17,236 nucleotides of DNA from Ruminococcaceae bacterium AM07-15 (GCA_003477405.1 QUDE01000030.1:2159-19394); one strand, 5' to 3'. Counted from the first letter of the stretch, positions 6,954-15,185 are shown. Program-made: numbers and translations. Notes: generated by a model from the letters alone, not told the origin.

Positions 6954-7808
6954 TCAGATCTCAATGGTTCCTTCAAAGACCCGCTGGGCCTTGCCAGTCA
7001 TAAAGACCGCCTGAGGAGTATAGCGGATCATCAGCTCGCCGCCCAACAGCTTGACGGTGATGTCCTTGTTTTCCAGACAATGGCCCCGCAGCACGCTGGC
7101 CACTGCCGCAGCGCAGGCGCCGGTGCCGCAGGCGAAGGTTTCGCCGCTGCCCCGTTCCCACACCCGCATCTGGATGGTGGTGCGGTCCAGCACCCGGACA
7201 AACTCGGTGTTGACTCCCTGGGGGAAGAGGGGATGGTGTTCAAAGAGGGGACCGATCTCCGAGAGGGGGAGATTGTCCAGATTGTCGCAGAACACCACGC
7301 AGTGGGGATTGCCCATGGACAGGCAGGTGACTTCATACTCTTTATCACCCACGGTGATGGTGCGTCCTACAGCGTCCACACCCGGCAGATTCACCGGGAT
7401 CTGGTCAGGGTTCAGGATGGCCTTGCCCATGTCCACCGTCACCGAAGTGACTGTGCCGCTTTGCACATACAGATGCAGGGTGCGGATGCCGCTGAGGGTT
7501 TCAATGGTCATATCCTGCTTTTTCACAATGCCTTCTTCATACAGGTATTTGCCCACGCAGCGGATGGCGTTGCCGCACATTTTTCCTTCGCTGCCGTCCA
7601 GGTTGAACATCCGCATCTGGGCGTCGGCTTTCTGGGAGGGGCAGATGAGCACCACGCCGTCGCCGCCGATGCCGAAATGCCGGTCGGAAAGGAGAACGGC
7701 CAGGCTTTCCGGACTTCCCACCTGCTGGTCAAAGCAGTTGAAATAGATATAGTCATTGCCCGCTCCCTGCATCTTGGTGAAGCGGAGGGGAACACGCTCT
7801 TTGCGCAT
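6954..7808 (-). other. dapF: DapF portion of the CarB::DapF fusion
   Basis: This 284-residue segment (residues 1063-1346 of the fusion) equals a normal free-standing DapF in length. Within it the catalytic cysteines are Cys78 and Cys227. The substrate-binding GAGNDY, GGDGVV and ERGSGETFACGTGA motifs are present. Both acid-base residues are kept, so it should be an active epimerase. The motif reads CGNAIRC rather than the textbook CGNGxRC, a small variation. The bases before its ATG (7808) encode LVDLNH and contain no AGGAG-like site. Confidence 0.88.
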
Positions 7809-10800
7809 ATGATTCAGGTCCACAAGGCCGGTGTTGTGCTGGCCATAGCGGCTGCGCAGGCTGTCGGCCAGGGCAGAAGCCGTGTCCATGGAGGTGAGGC
7901 AGGGGATGCCCAGCTCCACCGCTTTCCGGCGGATCTTCACGCTGTCCAGCCAGGGCAAACGGCCCTTGGAGGAGGTGGAGAGGATATAGCTGATCCGGCC
8001 GCTTTCCAAAAGCGTTGCGGTGTTTTCATCCGATTCGTGGATTTTGCTCACCACATGGGCGGAAAGGCCGGATTCCTCTAGCACCCGGGCTGTGCCCTGG
8101 GTGGCGTAGAGTTCAAAGCCCAGGGAATCAAACTTCCGGGCCAGGGCAGCCACTTCGTGCTTGTCGGTGTCGCATACCGTCAGCAGCACGCCGCCGGTGC
8201 GCTCCATCCGGTAACCGGCGCCGATCAGGCCTTTGTACAAGGCCTCTTCCAGGGTCTTGCCAATGCCCAGCACTTCGCCGGTGGATTTCATTTCCGGCCC
8301 CAGCTGCACATCCACATCGGTGAGCTTTTCAAAGCTGAACACCGGCACTTTTACCGCCACATAGGGAGGTGGGGGATACAGGCCTGTACCATAGCCCATG
8401 TCGCTGAGTTTTTCGCCCAGCATGGCCCGGGTGGCCAGATCCACCATGGGCACACCGGTGACCTTGCTGATATAGGGGATGGTACGGGAAGAACGGGGAT
8501 TGACCTCGATGACATAGATCTCTCCTTCGTGGATCAGATACTGGATATTCACCAGACCACGGGTGTTCATGGACAGGGCCAGATCCCGGGTGTAGGAGAT
8601 GATCTTTTCCACTTGCAGGCCATTCAGATTCCAGGCGGGGTAGACAGCAATGGAGTCGCCGGAGTGCACACCGGCTCGTTCGATGTGTTCCATGATGCCG
8701 GGGATGAGCACATCTTCTCCATCGCAGATGGCGTCCACTTCCAGTTCGATACCCATGAGGTATTTATCGATGAGCACCGGGTTTTCGATCTTGTGGGACA
8801 GGATGATACCCATGTATTCTTCGATGTCCTCATCGCTGAAGGCGATGATCATATTCTGTCCGCCCAGCACATAGGAAGGCCGCATGAGCACCGGATAGCC
8901 CAGGCTGCGGGCGGCGTTCAGGGCTTCCTCTTTTGTCATCACCGTCAGGCCCTTGGGACGGCTGATGTGGAGGTTTTCCAGCAATGCGTCAAACCGCTCC
9001 CGGTCTTCCGCCATATCGATGCTGTCTGCCGGGGTGCCCAGGATGCGCACGCCCTGGCTTTCCAGGAAGTTGGTCAGTTTGATAGCGGTCTGGCCGCCGA
9101 AGGCCACCACAACACCCACCGGCTTTTCGGTTTCGATGATGTTCATCACATCTTCCGGGGTGAGGGGCTCAAAATACAGCCGGTCGCCGGTGTCAAAGTC
9201 GGTGGACACCGTTTCCGGGTTGTTGTTGACGATGACCACATCGTAACCGGCCTTTTTCAGGGAGCGGACACAGTGGACCGAAGCGTAGTCAAACTCGATG
9301 CCCTGGCCGATGCGGATGGGGCCGGAGCCGAAGACGATCACCGTCTCCTTGCCGCTCTGGTGCTCTGCAATGAACTCAGCAGCTTCGTTTTCCTCATCGT
9401 AGCAGGAATAGAAATAGGGGGTCTCGGCGTCAAACTCGGCGCCGCAGGTATCCACCATCTTGAAGGAGGCCGACAGATGGCAGGGCAGTTTGGAGCCGGA
9501 GATGCTCTCCAGTACCTTGTCTGGGAAGCCCAGACGCTTGCCCTCCCGGTACTGTTCCTCTGTGAGGGAAGTGCCGCAGATGGCGTTTTCATACCGGGCG
9601 ATGTTCTGGAGTTTATGCAAAAACCACAGGTCGATTTTGGTGATGTCGTGGATTTCCTCAGGGGAGAAATCCCGCTTCAGGGCTTCATAGACGACAAACA
9701 GACGCTCGTCGTCACACACATTGATCTGGGCCCGCAGTTCCTCGTCGGTGAGCTTTTGCAGTTTGGGCAGGGTCAGGCTGGAAAGGCCGATCTCTGCACC
9801 CCGCACCGCCTTGTGGATGGCGCTTTCGAAGTTCTGGGCAATGGCCATCACTTCGCCGGTGGCCTTCATCTGGGTGCCCAGCAGACGCTTGGCATAGACG
9901 AATTTGTCAAAGGGCCATTTGGGAAGCTTGACGGCCACATAGTCCAGTGTGGGCTCAAAGCAGGCACAGGTCTTGCCGGTGACGGCGTTTGTGATTTCGT
10001 CCAGGGTGTAGCCGATGGCGATGAGGGCGGCCACCTTGGCGATGGGATAGCCGGTGGCCTTGGAGGCCAGGGCGGAGGAACGGGACACGCGGGGATTGAC
10101 CTCGATGACGGCGTATTCAAAGCTGTCCGGATTGAGGGCGAACTGGCAGTTGCAGCCGCCTTCGATGCCCATGGCGGTGATGATGTTGAGGGCCGCCGAA
10201 CGGAGCATCTGGTATTCTTTGTCGGAGAGGGTCACTGCCGGGGCGATGACGATGCTGTCGCCGGTGTGAACACCCACCGGATCGAAGTTTTCCATGGAGC
10301 AGACGGTAATTACATTACCTTTGCTGTCCCGCATCACTTCAAACTCGATTTCTTTCCACCCGGAGATGCACTTTTCAATAAGCACCTGGGTGATGGGAGA
10401 CAGACGCAAACCGGTGGCGGCGATGTGCCGCAGTTCCTCTTCGTTCTGGGCGATGCCGCCGCCGCTGCCGCCCAGGGTAAAGGCGGGACGGACGATGACA
10501 GGATAGCCGATCTCCTTGGCAAAAGACAAAGCGCCTGTCAGATCGGTGACCACCTTGGAGGGGATCACCGGCTGGCCGATGCTCTCCATGGTGTCTTTGA
10601 ACACCTGCCGGTCTTCGGCTTTGTCGATGGTCTCCGGATTGGCCCCCAGCAATTTCACATTGTGGGCCGCCAGGAAGCCGTCTTTGGCCAGTTCCATGGA
10701 CAGGTTCAGGCCGGTCTGTCCGCCCAGGGTGGACAGCAGGCTGTCGGGCTTTTCTTTTTCGATGATCCGTTTGACGGTGTCCAGGGTCAGTGGTTCGATG

Positions 10801-10994
10801 TAGATCTCGTCGGCCATGACGCCGTCGGTCATGATGGTGGCCGGGTTGGAGTTGATGAGCATGACTTCCAGCCCTTCTTCCTTCAAGGCCCGGCAGGCCT
10901 GGGTGCCGGCGTAGTCAAACTCGGCGGCCTGGCCGATGACAATGGGACCCGAGCCGATGACCAGCACTTTTTTGATATCGGGATTTCTGGGCAT
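6954..10994 (-). CDS. carB-dapF: Carbamoyl-phosphate synthase large subunit fused to diaminopimelate epimerase (CarB::DapF)
   Basis: One uninterrupted 1346-codon frame. Residues 1-1062 are a full-length CarB, which makes carbamoyl phosphate from bicarbonate, ammonia and two ATP. Its two carbamate-kinase-like halves each open with a duplicated loop (GSGPIVIGQAAEFDYAGTQA near residue 13; GSGPIRIGQGIEFDYA in the second half) and carry ATP-grasp signatures ending in VIEVNPR. An MGS-like allosteric domain covers about residues 940-1055. Residues 1063-1346 are a complete DapF, converting LL- to meso-diaminopimelate. It opens with FTKMQGAGNDY and has MCGNAIRC (Cys1140) and ETFACGTGAC (Cys1289), the two catalytic cysteines. 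CarB usually ends about where DapF begins, so there is essentially no linker. The start ATG overlaps the carA stop by one base (TAATG), with GGAGGAG inside carA. Met1063 could be an internal start, but no Shine-Dalgarno precedes it. Confidence 0.93.
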   Translation of the reverse strand: MPRNPDIKKVLVIGSGPIVIGQAAEFDYAGTQACRALKEEGLEVMLINSNPATIMTDGVMADEIYIEPLTLDTVKRIIEKEKPDSLLSTLGGQTGLNLSMELAKDGFLAAHNVKLLGANPETIDKAEDRQVFKDTMESIGQPVIPSKVVTDLTGALSFAKEIGYPVIVRPAFTLGGSGGGIAQNEEELRHIAATGLRLSPITQVLIEKCISGWKEIEFEVMRDSKGNVITVCSMENFDPVGVHTGDSIVIAPAVTLSDKEYQMLRSAALNIITAMGIEGGCNCQFALNPDSFEYAVIEVNPRVSRSSALASKATGYPIAKVAALIAIGYTLDEITNAVTGKTCACFEPTLDYVAVKLPKWPFDKFVYAKRLLGTQMKATGEVMAIAQNFESAIHKAVRGAEIGLSSLTLPKLQKLTDEELRAQINVCDDERLFVVYEALKRDFSPEEIHDITKIDLWFLHKLQNIARYENAICGTSLTEEQYREGKRLGFPDKVLESISGSKLPCHLSASFKMVDTCGAEFDAETPYFYSCYDEENEAAEFIAEHQSGKETVIVFGSGPIRIGQGIEFDYASVHCVRSLKKAGYDVVIVNNNPETVSTDFDTGDRLYFEPLTPEDVMNIIETEKPVGVVVAFGGQTAIKLTNFLESQGVRILGTPADSIDMAEDRERFDALLENLHISRPKGLTVMTKEEALNAARSLGYPVLMRPSYVLGGQNMIIAFSDEDIEEYMGIILSHKIENPVLIDKYLMGIELEVDAICDGEDVLIPGIMEHIERAGVHSGDSIAVYPAWNLNGLQVEKIISYTRDLALSMNTRGLVNIQYLIHEGEIYVIEVNPRSSRTIPYISKVTGVPMVDLATRAMLGEKLSDMGYGTGLYPPPPYVAVKVPVFSFEKLTDVDVQLGPEMKSTGEVLGIGKTLEEALYKGLIGAGYRMERTGGVLLTVCDTDKHEVAALARKFDSLGFELYATQGTARVLEESGLSAHVVSKIHESDENTATLLESGRISYILSTSSKGRLPWLDSVKIRRKAVELGIPCLTSMDTASALADSLRSRYGQHNTGLVDLNHMRKERVPLRFTKMQGAGNDYIYFNCFDQQVGSPESLAVLLSDRHFGIGGDGVVLICPSQKADAQMRMFNLDGSEGKMCGNAIRCVGKYLYEEGIVKKQDMTIETLSGIRTLHLYVQSGTVTSVTVDMGKAILNPDQIPVNLPGVDAVGRTITVGDKEYEVTCLSMGNPHCVVFCDNLDNLPLSEIGPLFEHHPLFPQGVNTEFVRVLDRTTIQMRVWERGSGETFACGTGACAAAVASVLRGHCLENKDITVKLLGGELMIRYTPQAVFMTGKAQRVFEGTIEI

Positions 10995-12073
10995 TATCGC
11001 ATCTCCTCCATCCGTTTGATAAATTGGTCAAAGAGAAATTGGGTATCCAGAGGGCCGCCGCAGGCTTCCGGATGGAACTGGACGGTGAACACCGGGGCGT
11101 TTTCATAGACGATGCCTTCGCAGGTGCCGTCGTTGGCATTCACCATGCTCACCTGAGCATGAGAGGGCAGAGCGTCGCTGTCCACAGCATAGCCGTGGTT
11201 CTGGCTGGTGATATAGACCCGGCCGGTGGAAATATCCCGCACCGGCTGGTTTGCACCCCGGTGGCCGTATTTCAGCTTGACGGTTTTACCGCCCTGGGAC
11301 AGGGCCAGCAGCTGATGCCCCAGGCAGATGCCGAAAATGGGCACGCCCGATTGATAGAGTTTGCCGATCTCATGGATGATCTGGGTATTTTCCGCCGGGT
11401 CACCAGGGCCGTTGGAGAGCATGATGCCGTCGGGAGAATAGGAGAGCACTTCCTCCGCCGGGGTGTGGGCCGGGAGGGTGAGAACCTCGCAGCCTCTCTT
11501 TACCAGGCTGCGACGGATGTTCTCCTTGGCGCCGAAGTCCATGAGCACCACCCGGAACCGGGGCTCCTCCGGGGCATCGGTGCGGGGGCTTTGGCAGGTG
11601 ACGCTTTCCACTGCATTCTGGATGGTGTATCCCCGCAGTTCCTCCAGAATACCGGGAAGATCGGAGATATCCTGGGTGATCTTGCCGTTCATCACGCCCT
11701 GACGGCGGATCAGCTTGGTCAGCCGGCGGGTGTCGATACCGTAGATGCCGGGAATACCGCTTTTCTGCAAAAAGGCATCCAGGTCGCCCTGGCAGCGGAA
11801 GTTGGAGGGCTCGCGGCACCATTCCCGCACGATATAGCCCTTGACCTGCACTTTACTGCTTTCAAAATCCGGGGGAATCACCCCGTAATTTCCCACCAGG
11901 GGAAAGGTCTGCACCACGATCTGTCCGTAATAGCTGGGATCGGTGAGAGTCTCCAGATAACCGGTCATGCCGGTGGTGAACACGGTTTCGCCGCAGGTGC
12001 TGCCCACGGCGCCGAAGGCCTTGCCTTCCATCACCGTGCCGTCCTGAAGAACCAGATAGGCTTTTTGATCCAT
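10994..12073 (-). CDS. carA: Carbamoyl-phosphate synthase small (glutamine amidotransferase) subunit
   Basis: A 359-residue subunit that hydrolyses glutamine and channels ammonia to CarB for carbamoyl phosphate, feeding pyrimidine and arginine synthesis. The N-terminal CPSase_sm domain covers about residues 1-135 (FTTGMTGYLETLTDPSYYGQ; GIPGIYGIDTRRLTK). The C-terminal class I amidotransferase domain carries the triad Cys250 (FGICLGHQLL), His334 and Glu336 (QFHPEACGGP), all intact. Start: ATG 12073 with AAGGAGGG seven nt upstream. It lies 21 nt after purF, and its stop overlaps the carB start by one base, so translation of the two subunits is probably coupled. A single carAB copy next to purine genes does not show which end pathway controls it. 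Confidence 0.96.
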   Translation of the reverse strand: MDQKAYLVLQDGTVMEGKAFGAVGSTCGETVFTTGMTGYLETLTDPSYYGQIVVQTFPLVGNYGVIPPDFESSKVQVKGYIVREWCREPSNFRCQGDLDAFLQKSGIPGIYGIDTRRLTKLIRRQGVMNGKITQDISDLPGILEELRGYTIQNAVESVTCQSPRTDAPEEPRFRVVLMDFGAKENIRRSLVKRGCEVLTLPAHTPAEEVLSYSPDGIMLSNGPGDPAENTQIIHEIGKLYQSGVPIFGICLGHQLLALSQGGKTVKLKYGHRGANQPVRDISTGRVYITSQNHGYAVDSDALPSHAQVSMVNANDGTCEGIVYENAPVFTVQFHPEACGGPLDTQFLFDQFIKRMEEMR

Positions 12074-12094
12074 ATAAATTCCCTCCTTTTCCGA

Positions 12095-13504
12095 TTATTC
12101 AAATTGGTTTTTATGATGATCCTGTCCCACATCAATGGGATATTCGCCGGAGAAGCAGCCGGTGCAGAAGCGGGCCCGGCTGGTGTGGCAGGCCTCTTTC
12201 AGACCCTTGATGCTGATATAGCCCAGGCTGTCGGCGCCGATGTGCTGGCAGATCTCCGGGATGGACATTTTGTTGGCAATCAGGTTTTCCTCGCTGTCAA
12301 TGTCGGTGCCGAAGTGGCAGGAATGGGTGAAGGGGGGAGCGGAAATGCGCATGTGCACTTCCTTGGCCCCGGCCTGCTTGAGCATCCGCACGATTTTGGC
12401 GCTGGTGGTGCCCCGGACGATGGAATCGTCTACCAGCACGATGCGTTTACCTTCCAGATTGGCCCGCACCGGGTTGAGCTTCAGCCGCACGGCGGCATCC
12501 CGCTGGGACTGGGAGGGGAAGATGAAGCTGCGGCCGATATACCGGTTTTTCACAAAGCAGGGGATATAGGGCAGGCCACTTTCCTTGGAATAGCCCATGG
12601 CGGCTTCCAGACCGCTGTCAGGCACGCCGCATACCAGATCGGCCTCCACCGGATATTCCCGGGCCAGCTGGATACCCATGTTGTACCGGGCTTCGTAAAC
12701 GCTCAGGCCGTCGATCACCGAGTCGGGACGGGCAAAATACACATATTCAAAAATGCACAGGCCCTTGTTGTCCTTTTCCAGGATCTCGCAGGCCGTCAGG
12801 TTGCCGTTGGGGTCGATGATCACCATTTCACCCGGTTCGATATCCCGGATGAAGCGGAAACCGGCGCTGTCCAAGGCACAGCTTTCCGAGGCGATGGCGT
12901 GGCCATGATCGTTTTCGCCCAGGCACAGGGGGCGGAAGCCCCAGCCATCCCGCACGGCGATCATGGTGCCGTCCGAAGAGAGGACAATCAAAGAAAAAGC
13001 TCCTCGCAGCTGACGGGCCGCTGCGGTCACGGCCACCTGGAGGTTGCCATTGCGGATGATCTCATAGGCGATCAAAGCCGAAATGACCTCGCTGTCCGAG
13101 GTGGCGGAAAAGGCGCAGCCGTACTGGGAGAGGAGCTCTTTCAGTTCACCGGCGTTGACGATGTTGCCGTTGTGGGCGATGGCGATGCGGCCCCGAAGGA
13201 ATTCGGTGACCACCGGCTGTACATTGGCGCAGATATTGCCGCCGGTGGTGGAATAGCGCACATGGCCGATGCCGATGCCGGAGGCGGGCAGCTTCTTCAA
13301 AGTGTCGCCGTTGAATACTTCGCTGACAAGCCCCACATCTTTGTGGCACAAAATGGCGTTTTTGGAAAGCACGGCGATGCCGGCCCCTTCCTGGCCCCGG
13401 TGCTGCAAAGCCGACAGGGCGTTGTAAGTGATGCCGGCGGCTTCCTGGGTGTTGATGTGCACCCCAAATACGCCGCATTCTTCGTGTAATTTCTCTCCCA
13501 GCAT
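12095..13504 (-). CDS. purF: Amidophosphoribosyltransferase (glutamine PRPP amidotransferase)
   Basis: A 469-residue enzyme catalysing the first committed step of purine synthesis, PRPP plus glutamine to phosphoribosylamine. It is the Firmicutes (B. subtilis-like) type: the mature N-terminal nucleophile is Cys10, after a nine-residue propeptide MLGEKLHEE. All four expected [4Fe-4S] ligands are visible: C250 (GLCIFEYVYFARPDS), C396 (FTHSCHFGTD), C447 and C450 (RFCTGCFSGEY). The cluster makes such enzymes oxygen sensitive. The PRPP-binding loop is IVLVDDSIVRGTTS at residues 355-368. Start ATG 13504 has GGAGG seven nt upstream. The frame is open for 43 more codons upstream, but those run through the intercistronic hairpins. 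It lies between purA and carA on the same strand. Confidence 0.96.
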   Translation of the reverse strand: MLGEKLHEECGVFGVHINTQEAAGITYNALSALQHRGQEGAGIAVLSKNAILCHKDVGLVSEVFNGDTLKKLPASGIGIGHVRYSTTGGNICANVQPVVTEFLRGRIAIAHNGNIVNAGELKELLSQYGCAFSATSDSEVISALIAYEIIRNGNLQVAVTAAARQLRGAFSLIVLSSDGTMIAVRDGWGFRPLCLGENDHGHAIASESCALDSAGFRFIRDIEPGEMVIIDPNGNLTACEILEKDNKGLCIFEYVYFARPDSVIDGLSVYEARYNMGIQLAREYPVEADLVCGVPDSGLEAAMGYSKESGLPYIPCFVKNRYIGRSFIFPSQSQRDAAVRLKLNPVRANLEGKRIVLVDDSIVRGTTSAKIVRMLKQAGAKEVHMRISAPPFTHSCHFGTDIDSEENLIANKMSIPEICQHIGADSLGYISIKGLKEACHTSRARFCTGCFSGEYPIDVGQDHHKNQFE

Positions 13505-13547
13505 TGGTGATCCTCCATCATTTGGAATAAACAGACTCTTTGAAAAG

Positions 13548-13631
13548 CCGGCCCTTTGGGAAAAGGGCCGGACAGGAGCCGGGCCCCGGCAGAATGTTCC
13601 GGGGCCCGAATCGGGCAGGCGGCAAAGCCGC
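13548..13631 (-). repeat. Three GC-rich hairpins between purA and purF
   Basis: In transcript order on the - strand there are three inverted repeats. A small 5-bp GCGGC/GCCGC hairpin (13619-13631) comes first. Next is a 10-bp CGGGCCCCGG/CCGGGGCCCG hairpin with a 9-nt loop (13580-13608). Last is a 10-bp CCGGCCCTTT/AAAGGGCCGG hairpin with a 4-nt loop (13548-13571). The last is followed by CTTTTC, a poor U tract, so it could be a weak terminator or a stability barrier lowering purF and downstream expression relative to purA. Confidence 0.7.
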
Positions 13632-13635
13632 ATTT

Positions 13636-14907
13636 TTACATAACCAGGTACTGATCCCGCTCGGCCCCTACAGAAACATAGGTGATGCGGCAGCCCACGG
13701 CCTTCTCCAGATAGTGGATATAATCCAGGGCAGCCTTAGGCAGATCCTGCACACGGCGGCAGCGGGAAATGTCGCACTTCCAGCCAGGCAGGTAGTCGTA
13801 GATGGGCTTGGCGTTTTCCAGATCCTCACCGGTGGGGAAGTTGTCGGTGCGCTTGTCGCCCACCTGATAGCCCACGCACACGGGAATCTTGTCCAGATAG
13901 GACAGCACATCCAGCTTGGTCAGGGCGATCTCGTCAGCGCCTTGCATCCGCACGCCATAGCGGGAGGCCACGCAGTCAAAAGCGCCCACCCGGCGGGGCC
14001 GGCCTGTGGCAGCGCCGTATTCGCCGCCGGCTTCCCGCAGACGGTCGGCTTCTTCGCCGAACAGCTCCACTGTGAAGGGGCCTTCGCCCACGCAGGAGGA
14101 ATAGGCCTTCATAATGCCGATGCTCTTGCTCAGCTTGTGGTTGGGGATACCTGCGCCGATGGGGGCGTAGGCGGCGATGGTGGAAGAAGAAGAGGTGTAG
14201 GGATAGATGCCGAAGTCGATGTCCCGCAAAGCGCCCAGCTGGGCTTCAAACAGGATCTTCTTGCCGGCCTTTTCCGCCTGATCCAGATAGACGCTGGTGT
14301 CGCAGACGAATTCCTTCAGAGGATCGCCGTAGGTGCGCAGCCAATTCATCACGCTCTCCACGGTGATGGGTTCGGCGTGATAGCCCCCTTCCACCAGCAG
14401 GTTTTTCCACTCCACAGCGCTTGCCAGCCGCTTTTCCATGGCGGCGGGATGGAGCAGATCGCCCATGCGCAGCGCCCGCTTCATGTACTTGTCCCCATAA
14501 ACCGGAGCGATGCCCCGGCGGGTGGAGCCGAACTTGGCGTCGCCCAGCCGGTCCTCTTCCAGGTTGTCCAGCATTTTGTGATAAGGCAGGCAGATGACAG
14601 CCTTGTCGCTGATCTTCAGGTTCTTGGGGGAGACGGGCACCCCGGCGTCCTGGAGATTTTTGATTTCGCCCATCAGATGCTCCAGGTCGATGACCATGCC
14701 GTTGCCCATCACATTGACCACTTCCGGCCGCAGGATGCCCGAAGGCAGCAGGTTCAAAATGAATTTGCCCAGGGGATTGACCACGGTGTGGCCGGCGTTG
14801 TTGCCCCCCTGATAGCGGACGACGATATCATAGTTTTCCGACAAAAGGTCCACCATGCGGCCCTTGCCCTCATCGCCCCAGTTGATGCCGGTGATCGCAG
14901 TAAGCAT
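13636..14907 (-). CDS. purA: Adenylosuccinate synthetase
   Basis: A 423-residue GTP-dependent enzyme joining IMP and aspartate to adenylosuccinate, the first step of the AMP branch. Seen: the P-loop-like INWGDEGKGR at residues 8-17 with the catalytic Asp, YQGGNNAGHTVV near residue 32, ILNLLPSGIL, and a nucleotide-base segment LTKLDVLSYLDKIPVCVGY. The region FGSTRRGIAPVYGDKYMK differs from the common enterobacterial pattern and recalls a variant subgroup known in Clostridia and Bacteroidetes. Length is normal. Start ATG 14907 has GGGAGGAA about seven nt upstream. It is the first gene of the biosynthetic cluster and is preceded by a roughly 107-nt leader with a terminator-like hairpin and a near-consensus promoter. 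Confidence 0.96.
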   Translation of the reverse strand: MLTAITGINWGDEGKGRMVDLLSENYDIVVRYQGGNNAGHTVVNPLGKFILNLLPSGILRPEVVNVMGNGMVIDLEHLMGEIKNLQDAGVPVSPKNLKISDKAVICLPYHKMLDNLEEDRLGDAKFGSTRRGIAPVYGDKYMKRALRMGDLLHPAAMEKRLASAVEWKNLLVEGGYHAEPITVESVMNWLRTYGDPLKEFVCDTSVYLDQAEKAGKKILFEAQLGALRDIDFGIYPYTSSSSTIAAYAPIGAGIPNHKLSKSIGIMKAYSSCVGEGPFTVELFGEEADRLREAGGEYGAATGRPRRVGAFDCVASRYGVRMQGADEIALTKLDVLSYLDKIPVCVGYQVGDKRTDNFPTGEDLENAKPIYDYLPGWKCDISRCRRVQDLPKAALDYIHYLEKAVGCRITYVSVGAERDQYLVM

Positions 14908-14945
14908 AACAGTTTCCTCCCGATATTCCGAAATGATCTGGCTGC

Positions 14946-15012
14946 AAAAAGCAGGCGTCCATTAAAGGACAAAAGCACTCTTCTTTTCCCCTTTAATGAA
15001 CGCCTTTGTTCA
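14946..15012 (-). promoter_or_regulatory. purA leader hairpin: candidate attenuator
   Basis: On the - strand GGCGTTCATTAAAGG (15004-14990) pairs with CCTTTAATGGACGCC (14968-14954), 15 bp with one G-U. One more A-U pair extends it, and TTTTT at 14950-14946 follows two bases on. This looks like an intrinsic terminator about 40 nt before the purA start. A short inverted repeat TGAAC (15012-15008)/GTTCA (15001-14997) at the very 5' end overlaps the terminator's left arm and could compete with it. I recognise no known riboswitch class. The 322-nt gap 14908-15229 holds this leader and two divergent promoters. Confidence 0.5.
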
Positions 15013-15020
15013 TTTTATAA

Positions 15021-15049
15021 ATTATATAGTACGCTAAAGTGCCCGTCAA
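15021..15049 (-). promoter_or_regulatory. Near-consensus sigma-A promoter of the purA cluster
   Basis: On the - strand TTGACG (15049-15044), a 17-nt spacer, and a perfect TATAAT (15026-15021). The expected start near 15013 gives a leader of about 107 nt before purA. It is the best promoter in the window and the only strong one seen for the purA-to-nadE cluster. Confidence 0.85.
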
Positions 15050-15156
15050 GGGATTTTGCTTTTTTTCCCAGATATTCCATGGACTTTTGTCACTTTGATG
15101 TGCCTGGAAGAAGAAAGATGGAGGAAAAAAAGCAGATTGACCAGAGGAGAAGAGAA

Positions 15157-15185
15157 TTGCGGGAAGAGGAAGAGGCTGGTATACT
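15157..15185 (+). promoter_or_regulatory. Extended -10 promoter for the second flavoprotein gene
   Basis: TTGCGG at 15157-15162, a 17-nt spacer, TATACT at 15180-15185 with TG at 15177-15178. It points away from the purA promoter. The expected transcript begins near 15192, about 38 nt before the GTG start. Confidence 0.65.

Noticed and set aside
7806..7811. A free-standing dapF gene starting at the internal ATG (7808)
   Set aside because: The carB frame continues through without a stop and there is no Shine-Dalgarno before this ATG, so a fused product is the simpler reading. Internal initiation cannot be fully excluded.
8157..11108. A 983-codon open frame on the + strand opposite carB
   Set aside because: Its His/Gly/Asp/Gln-rich translation has no recognisable domain and mirrors the codon pattern of CarB, whose family match is unmistakable. 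Long antisense frames are common in GC-biased genes.
11024..13489. An 821-codon + strand frame opposite carA and purF
   Set aside because: It covers two well-matched genes and their gap, has low-complexity Gly/His/Ala-rich content, and no ribosome binding site or domain.
14908..15013. A G-box purine riboswitch in the purA leader
   Set aside because: The conserved junction bases and the two interacting loops of that class are not seen; only a long terminator-like stem is present.
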